From: Neodontobutis hainanensis
Lineage: Eukaryota; Chordata; Actinopteri; Gobiiformes; Odontobutidae
Length of the DNA stretch: 64,000 nt
Assembly: GCA_024349245.1 (NCBI GenBank)
Contig: JALDNG010000039.1
Coordinates: forward strand, 187,501 to 251,500
Reading direction: 5' to 3'
In this document: one piece after another, positions 45,831 through 56,795 of the stretch
Layout of the letters: each line of letters begins with the position of its first letter
Numbering within the stretch: the first letter of the stretch is position 1
Translations under genes and position numbers: made by a program
The notes under the pieces: generated by a model
Database searches by the model: none
The model's input: only the letters and a program-made list of their open reading frames with translations
Told to the model about the DNA's origin: nothing

Positions 45831-48539
45831 TGTCGGGGTTTGCAAAGTGTTGTTTTCCCCTCTTAAGTTTGACGTTTCTGGCAGTTGGTATTTTTCAGTT
45901 GCACACGCCAGTTAGCAATAACTTTTCATCATGATAAAAATGTGATTACCTTTTCTGTCCAATGACTGTTTGAGTCAAGTAAACACTATAACATTTACTG
46001 TTTGCCTTTTGCAAGACCAACAACTCACTCTAAATCTTCCAAATGTAAAACCCACCAGATAATAGACTGTGAAGCAGAGACAGCCGAGGCAGACAGATAG
46101 GGAACATGCATGAAAATTCAATGAGATTGCATCACAGGCAAGGATTTGTCTTGCTGATACAGAAGCACTGTTGCTCTCCCGTCAATGCATTGTTCATTTG
46201 TTTGTTTACACTTATGAAAGGCAAATGGGCTGAGAGCTTAGAGACGGCTTGTGGTGTAGCGCCTAGACGTTTTCATTTGGTGTGCGCCTCCACTGTTACC
46301 TCCGCCTGACCCCCATTTGTCAGATACTCATTTGAGATGTAGCTTTACTGGTTGCCTAGAGACCTAGCCTGGACATCAGGTCCGGCAGGTACAAATCTCT
46401 TACCTCTGCAGTAATCACATCCAAGGGCCATGTACTCACGCTGTAATGTAAAAGTCAAACCATGGCTTCTTTGAATTAAATCTTCTGCTGCTTCTAGACC
46501 TATTATTAAGCGCACCATCAGCTCGGATTTGGGTTAGCTCCATTTTTCATCAGGTATAATAATCCTTAAAATAAACTCTAACTGTCCTTGACTTTGGGAT
46601 TTTGACTCTTCCTTAATATCTAATGTATGCAAATGAAATCATGCTCATTTAAATTGTTCCCAGATACAAAGCTCCAGATACCAATGCATTTCAGTCTTTT
46701 TGTACAAATAAATCTCCCAACTGCATGGAGCATTCCATTTTTCTCTGACTCAAACAAATGACTCGTTACTTTCCATAGAAATTTTGGCTATTCATGAGGA
46801 TTAAAGGGTAAAGCATATGCTCTTGGATTTTGCAATGAACAAATGCAATAATCTAATATACAAATTAAGGATGTACTATACTCTTTTTCTTGTGAGAGCT
46901 TAGTAACAATCAAAAGCCAGATTTATTAAAGCGGTGCATGAGCACATACCGCACCACTGGCACCAATAACAGAAAAGGGACTTTGGGTCTGCTCCCACAT
47001 AGTGATAAATAAGTTGCAGAGCATAACAAAAATGGAAATAGAGTAATAGTGATTGTGTGAGTGTGCAACTCTGGTTGACAAATGTTTATCGTTTGCAAAT
47101 GAGAAACAAAAGAAAAAACTAAAAAAAACACTGCATTTCCTCATGTATGTACAAAGGCATCAAGGACTCATTGCTCAGATCAAGGACAGGATCCAGTGTT
47201 AAATCTCATAGTTTGGAAAAACTCAAATGGAGCTTGGTCTAGAGACATAGAGCTTAAGGCCTCATTTGTCCCTAAAAATTAAAAATTGTCCTGCACTGAG
47301 ATAATCTAATTACGCTGTATGCCCTGTCCACATGGAAGCTTTTTTGGCCTCCTGTACACGGGCAACAGTATTTTAGGTCACAGAAAACATTACCAGTGCA
47401 GTAACAAAAACTCGTGTTCAAGGCTATTCAAAAGTCCATTTATTGCATTTGTATAGAGACCGGTAAAAAAAGGCTTTCCACAGCAAGTGCATACTCTTTT
47501 TTATGTCCTAGGCAACAATATAAACAATAATGATGACTTAGGCCCTAACTATATAAGTTTACAACTTACAGCCTACAGTTTTCATTATTTGCATGAACCC
47601 CAATGTCCACATAAAAATGTTGTCTGGTGTTGGAATGTTGTTTAGTGTTCAAGGCACAATGCACAGTGCCCTCTCTCCCTCGAGCTCATGTGGAGCACTG
47701 CATTTTTATTGTAAATTAAACTTGTTAATTATCCAAGCTCTGTGCTCACTGGCAAACAACAATAGCTCATGCAGCTTATAGTGCTCTTTAACCACACAAT
47801 TCCATCATGCCCTGCCTCCTTTTTGGTTGTTGCAGCTCAGGTTTTACTCCCTTGTTTGGATGTTATTAATGTTCCGTTCTGTTCCAAGTAGTAGGTCTTG
47901 CTGCCCTCCTTGCCCTATGCTTTTGTGCAGAACCACAATGAAACTTGAGTATTTATCATTGAAAGACGTTGACACCTTTAGCCCCTGTGACCTTTGACGT
48001 ATAGCTTCTCGTCTATATAATCACCTTGTGGCTAACTTTGCCTCAAACCACCAACAGCTTGACCCTAAAACACTCTGGGTATATTTTCAACAGGAACAAT
48101 AAACAATGTAGTATCTGCAGCTCATCAATCTAAATAATGGGCAAACAAATACTTTACACTACATTGCCTACATTCAGCTGTTTGACCTCTGTAATTGGGC
48201 AGAGTTCACAGACCTTTAACCAACCATGGCAGAACTCATTCAGAGCAACAGCGGAGTGTGCCCTCTCGGTGTGTGGTAGACTGTGTATCACTGCTCCGCT
48301 GCAGTCCTGCCCTGCTTTATTTATGAGGCCTCTCAGCAGCAGGGAGGGAAGAACGGAAGATGAAGTGGATCTGAGTCAAAGCTGCTATGTTCTGTCAATG
48401 TAAAAAGAAAAAAAATGAAAACACAGCAATACTGGGTCAAATGTTTAGAACTATACAGTGTTGTGTGAGGGTCATAACAATTGACCCCCAAACATCATAA
48501 ACCTTTAATGTCAACTGGTGAAATGAAGCCCACCCTAAT
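45831..48539. other. No gene recognised
   Basis: Short open frames on both strands. 48220-48400 is G+C-richer and holds an 88-residue frame (48137-48403) without any domain; I do not call it a gene. Confidence 0.45.
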
Positions 48540-48830
48540 AACTTAGACAGGCCTTAGACAGGGTACACCCTGGACAATGGCCCTGTGAACAACTGACCGA
48601 TAGCCAGACAGTTAGAGACAGACTGAGAGAGAAACAGAAAAAACATGAGAAACATGTGTCCCTCATGCACTTGTTCTTAGTTGGTTTGCTTGGACATTAT
48701 TATTAGTAAATTAAACTATTTCCCTGACACTGTCACTAACAGATAACCATTCACACTCACATTCATTCTGTAGGGACACTTTAGAGTTACTAATTTACCT
48801 ATACAACATAACAAAATAGTAGACAAAGTA
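48540..48830 (-). repeat. SINE-like repeat, interrupted
   Basis: On the minus strand TTGTATAGGTAAATTAGTAAC, TCTAAAGTGTCCC and AATGTGAGTGTGAATGG (48750-48805) precede GGCCATTGTCCAGGGTGTACC (about 48557-48581). These are the middle and 3' parts of the 19655-19960 family. About 120 unrelated bases separate them. Confidence 0.45.
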
Positions 48831-51104
48831 AACTATACCAAGCCAAAGTGATCCATTAAATTATTGGAAACAGTTCTTACAGTAGCTTTTTATCCATGAC
48901 AGTAAATCGGACCCAGTGAATGATCAATAATATATTTAGGATTGTATCCTTCTAGAGCAAACCGTTGCCACTAATGAGCTCTGTTGGGTTACAGTCTCAT
49001 TTTCCCTCCCACAGCTGTTCTTTTCTGAGTTTACTTTGTGGGAAATCACTGCCTTGGATTCTACAGTGTATTCCCAGTTCTGTACTGTGCCTTCGGCCAT
49101 GTTCCTCGCATGTGCATCTGTCGCCTACACAAATTACATAAGGCCTGAAGAGTGCCCAGCTCTAACAGTGCATGTTGTTTATTTTTTTATTTTTCTGTCA
49201 TTACTGGGCTGTAGAGGAATTAAACATCAAGGCTAGCTTTTCTAAAATACATCCCAGCACGGAGCTCCTACAGCCTGTCTCCATTTGTTTCCCTTAGTTT
49301 GCAGCCATGGCAGACTATAATAAAGGAGTGTACCCTGGAGATGTAGAACCGGAGAGCTGTACTGTCGGAGAATAGTAAAGCTGTGGAATTATCCTGACAG
49401 CACATGTAGAGTTCTATGTACTGCTTGTCAAATGTTGAAACCGTTCTACAGTTTCATAATGTCACTTGGTACTAAAGACTATATTCCCGTCAATGTATAT
49501 AAAATAACACACTATATTCACATGAATATATTAAACTGATGCCATTCAATCTCTGGAAATCAAGCACAGTTCCTGGTAGCGAGCCGCAGCTACAAGTAAG
49601 TATACAGCATAGTCTGACTGAAGCGGGTCTAAACCAATGATTGAGAGGAATACTTTATTACATTACTCCTCAACTCATAGAGCAACAGTAGAATCTGTCC
49701 TCATTGGGATCTTTATATTATAATATTATCACTCGTAACCAAAAAGGCTAATGTTTTTACAAACTCACCTTCACAATATGTTTTTAAAGCTATTGCTGTT
49801 TTACTGAGCTCTCAGCTACAGGTAAAACCAGACTGTTTCCTCCATCTTCCTAACAATTAAAAATATGAAGTGGTCCATTGTGCTTTAAAAACTTTACACC
49901 CTGTGTCTACCTTTAAGACCTTTTGGGTAATGAGGGACCCACAGAGGGTCATTTTGACAGCATGCAAGACGAATGCATTGCTGCCATCTGCTGTTCAGTT
50001 CTGACTCTCTGGGTTGTGTTATGTCCGCTACTCTTACTAAAACAGTGCGACCCTCAGTGGACACATAAGGAATAGCAGTTACTTTAATTTAAAAACTGCA
50101 GTTAATGTAAATTTCACACTTTTCAAATTAATTCCATGGGCCAGATTGTACCCACTGGTGGGCCGGCTTTGGCGTATGTTTGACACCAATGATGTAAACT
50201 AATGATTGCAAACAAACATATTTAGTTGTATATTCTGTATCTGAGATTGTTCTTTGTTTTTCGAGGTTAAAACAGTGTTATTTGCTCCATTGCACTCGTT
50301 CCATTGTCTTTGTTGTGTATTGTATTCATTTAATTTCACATACACCTTCCTGACATCTGCAGAAATGCATTATCGATCCACCTCCCCTACTGTAGCACAA
50401 GACAATAGTGAAAAGTTGCATTATTCTCTTGCGTGTGGCTTGTGAGCTAATGCTTAATGTCGTCTATCCTGTATGCTGTTGGTCCCTTCTCTAATGTAAT
50501 TCATAGCTGCGATAAGTGTGTCCTCTAGAGGAGATCAATATTAAGCGTATGTTAACATTGTTATTTTGTGCCGCTTAAAAGCTGACATGAGGAGCATGCT
50601 AAAGTATCCAACACACAGTGTGGGCAAGAAAAAGAGTCTGGGGAATCAGGGGCAAGGCTAATACCTCAAATAAATGGTCAGAAGTTAGAGAAGTGGTCAT
50701 TTTGTTCAAATTAATAACAATTTTGAGATAAATATTGATTGATAGCTGCTTACCTGCTGCTATCTTCAAACACATTCTTTCAAAGCTTGACTACACTGTA
50801 AACTGTGTCATACTTGAATGCACTGCTGCAAAAGTATTAAATCAATAATATACTTTCTATACTGGTCCCATGGCCTTTTTGGTGTCATGGGACCTAATCA
50901 TGCTCTCGGGAAACTTTAAAAGTAATCTAGTATTATTGGTGAGATTGGCTGTACTAGATCTTAGTTTTTGGGATTTTTTTTATTTAAAACCACAAATGAT
51001 TTATTTGTGCATTTCACTCTTAAACTATGGCTCTAACTCTGCCTCTATAACTAAACACTTAGCACTAGCACAGGCTTGCTCTAAGATCATTTCTCTCCTG
51101 AATG
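48831..51104. other. No gene; hAT-like end at about 50130-50195
   Basis: At 50137-50195 the phrases CCATGGGCCAGATTGTACCC, GGTGGGCCGGCTTTGGC and ATGTTTGACACCAATG resemble the end of a common vertebrate hAT nonautonomous family (GGGCCGG.TTTGGCCC, ATGTTTGACACC). The other end is not recognisable. The 136-residue frame at 50870-51280 partly overlaps a repeat, so it is not a gene. Confidence 0.45.
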
Positions 51105-51605
51105 TGTGCACCAAGGTTCGCACTAACAACTCACAAATTGTTACTCACTATTCCTTAGGTTCTGTAACTTTTGGTTTTACCCCACAGTTTATAAAAGCAG
51201 AATATCAGACTTTTCCTGACGCTGTGATTACTGTTGTCATGACAACGGGGGGCGTGCCTCCTGTAGACGGCTTTTACTGAGGTGAATGTGTTCTCTCTTT
51301 AGAGGCTCATTTTACAGTTGAACTGGAGAAATACAATAAATAGACTGGAGTAAAGCCTATAAAGAAATGTTATTATTAATACAGAATGAATACAAACAGA
51401 TAAAACTCAAAATGCACTGTTTAAGACTTGATTTAAATCACTTTAACTCTATTCAGTCTTGATCTGCTTCACAGGAGGCATCGGTCGTAGAGTAGCAAGA
51501 GAACTAGAGCCATACAAAAGTTAAATGATGTGTTTTCTTGTGTTTTTAAACACAACCGATACTGTATCCTTGTTCCCCATCTCCCTCCTCCGTTTGCTCT
51601 TCTGT
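51105..51605 (+). repeat. Unnamed dispersed repeat, copy 2 (pair with 37255-37705)
   Basis: Second copy of the family described at 37255-37705, in the same orientation 13.8 kb away. It carries an extra block, CGGGGGGCGTGCCTCCTG, not present in copy 1. Other blocks keep their order to CTCCGTTTGCTCTTCTGTG. Confidence 0.75.
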
Positions 51606-52126
51606 GTGTGTTTAACTGGTCGTGACTTCCTGCAATTGGTCCAAAATATTGGCAAATGTGCTTTCACGCAAACCGGACCATGATTCAGTTTTGGCCGTCC
51701 CAAGACGACCTCCTTTTGCCGAGACCAAAGCGTAGCTGTTTAGTCTGAACCATGGACCGCTGGAGCTTTCAATTCTGAAGATTTGGGTTTGAAGTCTGAA
51801 AGTCTGGCCCAAACAGTGTATGTGTTAAATTTATCTCTGAGATCTTATTCAGTGTATAATAAACTGCTCTTGGTCTTGACATGGTCTCACCCTGGTATTG
51901 ATTTGGTCCCTAAAGGTTGTGGTCTTGTCTTGATTCAATGCACTCTAGTCTTGGTCAGGACTTGGGCTTGAGGATGACACTAGCACACATGCACACAGCC
52001 CCATTTGGGCTCAAATATGGGTCCCAAGTGGGTTTGTCCGCAGTTTCCACGGTGGCCCCACCTGTGTTAGCTCATATGGGCTTTAATCGGGTTCAGAAGT
52101 AAGTCAGACATAAACCAGACTTTACT
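51606..52126. other. No gene recognised
   Basis: Short open frames on both strands (51783-51971, 51612-51812) with no domain. Confidence 0.45.
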
Positions 52127-52452
52127 TTCTCCTGAGGCAACATTCAAGACATTTACATTTTAGTTTGAGGCTCCAAAAGTTTCAGACTTATGAGAATCAC
52201 TTTATCAGACTTTATCAGATGTTGGTGTCATATGTGACTCCGAGTCAGGGCCAGATCATGACTGATGTCGACAGAGACCTGTTACAGACTGGACTTAGAC
52301 ACATAACAGGCTTTTAAATGTTTTCTTTTTTTTATTGTTGATAAAGAGTCTCAATAAAACCACATTGACAGTTTTTTCTTATAAACCCCTCTTTGAGACT
52401 TGCCAAACTTGAGACTGAAATGTAAATGCCCTGAATGTTGCCTCAGGAGAAT
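52127..52452. mobile_element. MITE-like element with inverted ends
   Basis: The left end reads TTCTCCTGAGGCAACATTCA, then GACATTTACATTTTAGT. The reverse complement of the right end (52411-52452) reads TTCTCCTGAGGCAACATTCA, then GGCATTTACATTTCAGTCTC. Arms of roughly 40 bases with few mismatches enclose about 240 AT-rich bases without a frame. No clear target duplication is visible, so the superfamily is open. Confidence 0.65.
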
Positions 52453-53892
52453 GTAGTTCTGGGGATAAAATAAATTTGAATTAAAGAAATTAAAGAATCC
52501 TTTTCCTTCTCCTTCCTGTTGAAGTCACTCACGGTCTCTGATCACAATTAAAAGAAAAAAATAGATTTTTTTTTTACTGGCTAATAGCATCACTAGCTAA
52601 CTTTGTGAGCACACATTTTAACATGCAAAAAGGCTTCATTAAGTATGACTACACATTTATCAGACTTCATCTTTTTGGGCCATGTTTTTTGTAGTTGATG
52701 GGGTTATGAATAATCCTCATTTTTATTATTAAAGGGACCAAAATAAACTTAACTTTTAAAGAAGAATGCTGCCATTTATTAGTCCAATATATAAAACGGT
52801 AGATCATAAAAGCAGCTTACTCAAACATCTTTTGACCAACAGACTCCAAAAGCCATTAACAAAGCCCAGTGGGAGTGTGGCACACAAAAAAAGCTTTAGT
52901 CACTAAGGCCATCTATCACAGACTGAAAATGAGGTTGGAAAAAATGTTGCAGAAGTTGCTTTTTTTAACTTCAGCACTTTGCAGCTGGATATGAATAAAA
53001 TATCCTTTTGTTGTCTTTAATGTAATATACTTCACTTTTTCATCTGCTTTGAAAACTTGCACCATGCAAAAAAAAAAAAAAAGAATAGTGACTGCTCTCA
53101 CATTAACACCCTCATGATGGAATCTTGCTGGTATAGTATTTAATACTTAATACGTATTTAATAATATAGTCATGCGTTTTAGTGACAATACACTTTGGGT
53201 TGGAATGGTTGCTTACAGTTTACACTTACAACTTCTGTTCCATTTCATTTAAATCATAGTGTTGACACTGCATGGTTTAGATCACTTAACTGGCTTAATG
53301 GCCACCAGCACCCCATCATCACTTTCCAGAAACAGTGGCATGAAATACCAAAATCTTCAATGTGATTGGATATTATATGAAAATATATAATTGGCAGACT
53401 CCTTGACATAACTCATCAATAGCTTTAAATTTATTGCACAAACCCTAACTTCAACAGCTCAAATCCATCACCTTGTTTTGAGTAGTCAGAAACACAAAAC
53501 TGACAATATACTGTATGTTAACAAGTAGCTTGCCAGTGCTTGGTCACCACCCTGGCCAATACAGACAACAAAAGCACATTCAACTAAGACGGGGGAAAGG
53601 TCAAATATAAGGGAGGATTTGCAGTGTCTTTAGGTTGCCTCATTTTATTACTAGTTTATACATTTTTACAGAACCAGAAAGTTAAAGCTGGTATAGCCCT
53701 TGATTGTGAATCTAGCTGTGTGACACAGGCCTAGCCCAGGTGTTTCTCTGTCTGTGGAAGAGACTTGAATGAAGAGTGGTGAATTTAGCTCTTGACTCTT
53801 TCACCTCCTCAATGTGTCACTCACTCAACTGCTCAGCCCCACAGGCACATGTCATGCAAGCATTTTCCTGAGTTTAGTCACTCACACTCTAA
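52453..53892. other. No gene recognised
   Basis: AT-rich with a short A run (53068-53082). No coding or element signals. Confidence 0.5.
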
Positions 53893-54163
53893 GGGTGGAT
53901 TCACACCAAAACCGACCAACTGACTTGTCCCAGCTCAACCAACCCTGAGCCAAGAGGAGGCGGGATGCACTTGTAAATAGGCGGCAGCTATTTTTGAGTT
54001 GCTTATGCATTTTTGTTACTCTGCCTCTTCTTCTTTGACGCCTTTCCTCCTCCTCGAATTGCTGGAATCTCTGTTGTGTGACACTCCTTTGCTCGAGCGC
54101 TCACAAAAATGAATGGCCAGTGGTCTTATGGCCGCTCACGTTGTGTTTGGTGTGAATCCACGC
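53893..54163. mobile_element. PIF/Harbinger-type MITE with TAA target duplication
   Basis: The left end is GGGTGGATTCACACCAAAAC and the reverse complement of the right end is GCGTGGATTCACACCAAACA, so 16 inner bases match perfectly. TAA flanks the element at 53890-53892 and 54164-54166, the TWA duplication typical of PIF/Harbinger elements. At 271 bases it has no coding capacity and must have been moved in trans. Confidence 0.8.
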
Positions 54164-54441
54164 TAAAAGTACATGAAATCTGTAGAGTTTTGTCACATGG
54201 GTTTTTGTCAAACAAATGCACAAACATGGAAATACGCCATCTTTAATGCACAAAGACTAAACCAGGACAACACTGGGGACAAACTATAAATAAAGCTAGG
54301 CATTTAATAGGACTAAACCTTAAGCAAAATCCAAAATTATACTTAGAGTAAACCCTGGCTGAACCAAGAGTCAAAGAGTCAGTCTGTGGAGCTTCTCTGT
54401 CAGTAGTCCGGAAGTAGTATTATAGTAGTAGTATCTATTCC

Positions 54442-54448
54442 TATTTTA

Positions 54449-54490
<42 letters not shown>

Positions 54491-54497
54491 TAAAATA
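54442..54497. repeat. Perfect 56-bp AT-only palindrome
   Basis: Arms TATTTTAATATTTTA (54442-54456) and TAAAATATTAAAATA (54483-54497) flank a (TA)13 core, so the whole 56 bases equal their own reverse complement. It could extrude as a cruciform or stall polymerase. Confidence 0.95.
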
Positions 54498-55094
54498 TAA
54501 CTGCTGTCTACCAACAAAGTAAGTTTCTGTCATGAACAGTCAGGTGTACACTGCACATTTTCCTGTTAATGAACCTTCTGCGTAACTTTTAGCACCTTCC
54601 AAATTCTTATAAACTTTCTTCATCTCGTTTTTTCTCTCATTGCTTTATTGGCTGAGCTGTAATTGTCCCACGCCAGCATCAGACAAACGTGATGATACCG
54701 TGTTAATGTTTCACAAGTGCATTGCATTATGGGAGAGACAGTTTGTCACACCAAAGCTCACCCTCTCTATGATCACAGACTTTCCCAGTTTGTGTGTGTG
54801 ATCTGTGTGGGTTTGTGTTGCTCCTTATTATTGTGCCGAAGTGGAGAATGAACGTGGAAATAAACAGAGGAACCATGGTGCACCACTGCTAAGAGGAAGT
54901 AAATAAGTAAATAATAATAATAATAAAATAATAAGCTATTTCTGTAGTGGTGCCAGTGCCGCACCTTTTGCTTTAGAAATGTAAAGTGACTCATGCACAG
55001 AAATCATGTTCACCATAAGCTACATTGTCTTTGGTCACCAAGAGGATCCAAGAAGAAACTCTGCGTGTCCTTCTTGATCCTGAAATTAATTGCA
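54498..55094. other. No gene; short (AAT)n tract near 54910
   Basis: An AAT/ATA-rich microsatellite lies at about 54905-54933. Nothing else is recognised. Confidence 0.5.
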
Positions 55095-55220
55095 AGAAAG
55101 GCAAAGTGTTAGCCCTGTGACTAGCTGGCCACTGTCCAGGGTGGTCCGAAGCTGCTGGGATAGGCTCCAGTCACCCGCGACACCTAACAGGACCAAGCAG
55201 TAGAAAATGAATGATTTTTT
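55095..55220 (+). repeat. SINE-like repeat, 3' part
   Basis: GCCCTGTGACTAGCTGGCC, GTCCAGGGTGGTCC, AGCTGCTGGGATAGGCTCC and AGTCACCCGCGACACC, ending CAAGCAGTAGAAAATGAATGA. Same family as 19655-19960, tail end only. Confidence 0.65.
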
Positions 55221-55639
55221 TTCATTGCTCTTGGCACAGTAGAGGGAATAATGAGGCTCCGAGTAATGTCCCGGTTTGGGACAGAGAAGCCTCTGAGTTA
55301 TAAATCTAGACCACAAGTGATTGGTTTATCGAAATCTTGGTTTTTGTGAGTGTAAATGAATGCTTGATGTACGTAAGTTGAAAAGTGCTCTATAAATGCA
55401 TTTTTTTTTTACAATTTTCCCTGACATCTCATCTCATTTAATGTCTAATTCTAGACTTGGTTTTATTTGTTCTCAGTTAGTGTGATCTTCAGTACACCAC
55501 ATAATAGTTTGCACGTTAGTTTGTATAGCTCAGGTTGTGGTAATAAAATAATGAAACATCTTATGAGTGCCGAAGAATGCAATCAAATAGAAAAAAATGC
55601 AACAGTGACCATCAGCTGGTTTTCTGGACAAAAGTTAAA

Positions 55640-55850
55640 ATGCATTGGCTCAGTGGTAGAGCGGTTGTCCCTTAACTGATTGGTGGTTCAAATCCCGCTC
55701 TCCACACAGTTTATTGTGTCCTTGGGCAAGACACTTAACCCACCTTGCCTCCAGTGGTGTTCCAGCTGTAACACTGGTGAATGGAAGCTTAATAAAAGTG
55801 CATGGTAAATTGGCGACTAGAGGCTGCACAGGGTGACCTGAGCTGACCAA
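55640..55850 (+). repeat. tRNA-derived SINE
   Basis: GGCTCAGTGGTAGAGCGG (about 55647-55664) is a strong Pol III A box, and GGTGGTTCAAATCCCGCTC (about 55681-55699) a strong B box. Together they look like the head of a tRNA gene, but the part between them is too short for a normal anticodon arm. The body continues with TGTGTCCTTGGGCAAGACAC, TTAACCCACCTTGCC and GGTAAATTGGCGACTAG. Related to 30640-30960 on the other strand. Confidence 0.7.
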
Positions 55851-56384
55851 GGACCAGCTTTCTACACAAAATGATACACACATGTTTGATCTGCAGTCTG
55901 ATCTCATAACACCTTTATGTTACAGATTTCCTATGGATTTAGTTTTATTTTGTACGCCAGTGTACCAAAGTGTTGACAGTTAATTTAATATTACTAATAA
56001 ATAGGACACTGTAAAAACAATTATTTGGTGGAATTGAGGCTTATCTGCTATGAAGGTGGGATATGAGTGTGCGCCTTTTGTTACCCTGTGAGTGTGAATG
56101 ACGTCTGCCTGAAGAACTGTACTTCCGCTACTGCTACTCCCCTGGGACCTCGACTTGTGCATGCATAAATCTGCCTCTAAAATGCGGTTGTTGTCATTTC
56201 AAAGAGGCTTTCAATCTAAACAAAGAGCTAATCTCACCACAAGAGGGTTTGTTTTAGTAAACTGCTGTCAAAAAGACATGACATCCACCTCTTAGACTGC
56301 CATTGTGAGAAACAGACCAGACATCAGAAGCACAAAGCACATTTACCTACTTTGCACCAACTTAAAAGAAAATTGTGTTGCTTG

Positions 56385-56791
56385 TGTTATGACTGGCTCA
56401 AAGTCCCAACAAACATGGAGACCAGACCAAATTAAAGGTTTCAAAAAGTATATTTATAAAATAAAAATTAATTAAAACCTTATTAAAGGTTAACAAAAAG
56501 TACAATGAGGTGTGAGTAAGTGCGTCAGTGGTGCAAGGTGAGTGTATGAGTGCGAAAGTACATGGGATGTGAAACAAAAGACAACCTAAATGTGTATAAT
56601 GAGGAGTTGATGGCGTGTGGAGTCTGGAGATCCAATGAGAGAAAACTAGCATCTGAAAAGGAGCAGCCTTTATACCACATGGTGCCAGGGCCACGCCCGC
56701 ACGCAGCGGGAGGAGGAGGAGAGGCTGCGTACAGGGACTGTCACCTGCACAGAGCAGGAGCAAGAGAGGCAACAAGGCCCTAGCCTTAACA
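56385..56791 (-). mobile_element. Solo LTR with 4-bp target duplication
   Basis: The 407-base unit begins TGTTATGACT and ends CCTTAACA on the plus strand, so it has the TGT...ACA ends of an LTR. It is flanked by CTTG on both sides (56381-56384 and 56792-56795), a plausible target duplication. On the minus strand a G+C-rich upstream part leads to GGTATAAAGG (about 56664-56673), a TATA box, followed by an AT-rich 3' half, which suggests the minus orientation. There is no internal region or second LTR, so recombination between two LTRs is the likely origin. Ty3/gypsy is plausible from the target length but not proven. Confidence 0.7.
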
Positions 56792-56795
56792 CTTG

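Noticed and set aside
50870..51280. 136-residue open frame
   Set aside because: Its 3' half lies in the repeat shared with 37255-37705, and the translation has no recognisable fold.
55640..55715. Possible tRNA gene
   Set aside because: A and B boxes are good, but the spacing leaves no normal anticodon and variable arms, and a SINE body follows.
33885..56791. One gypsy element linking the integrase relic and the solo LTR
   Set aside because: They are 22 kb apart, on opposite inferred strands and separated by many other insertions; nothing ties them together.
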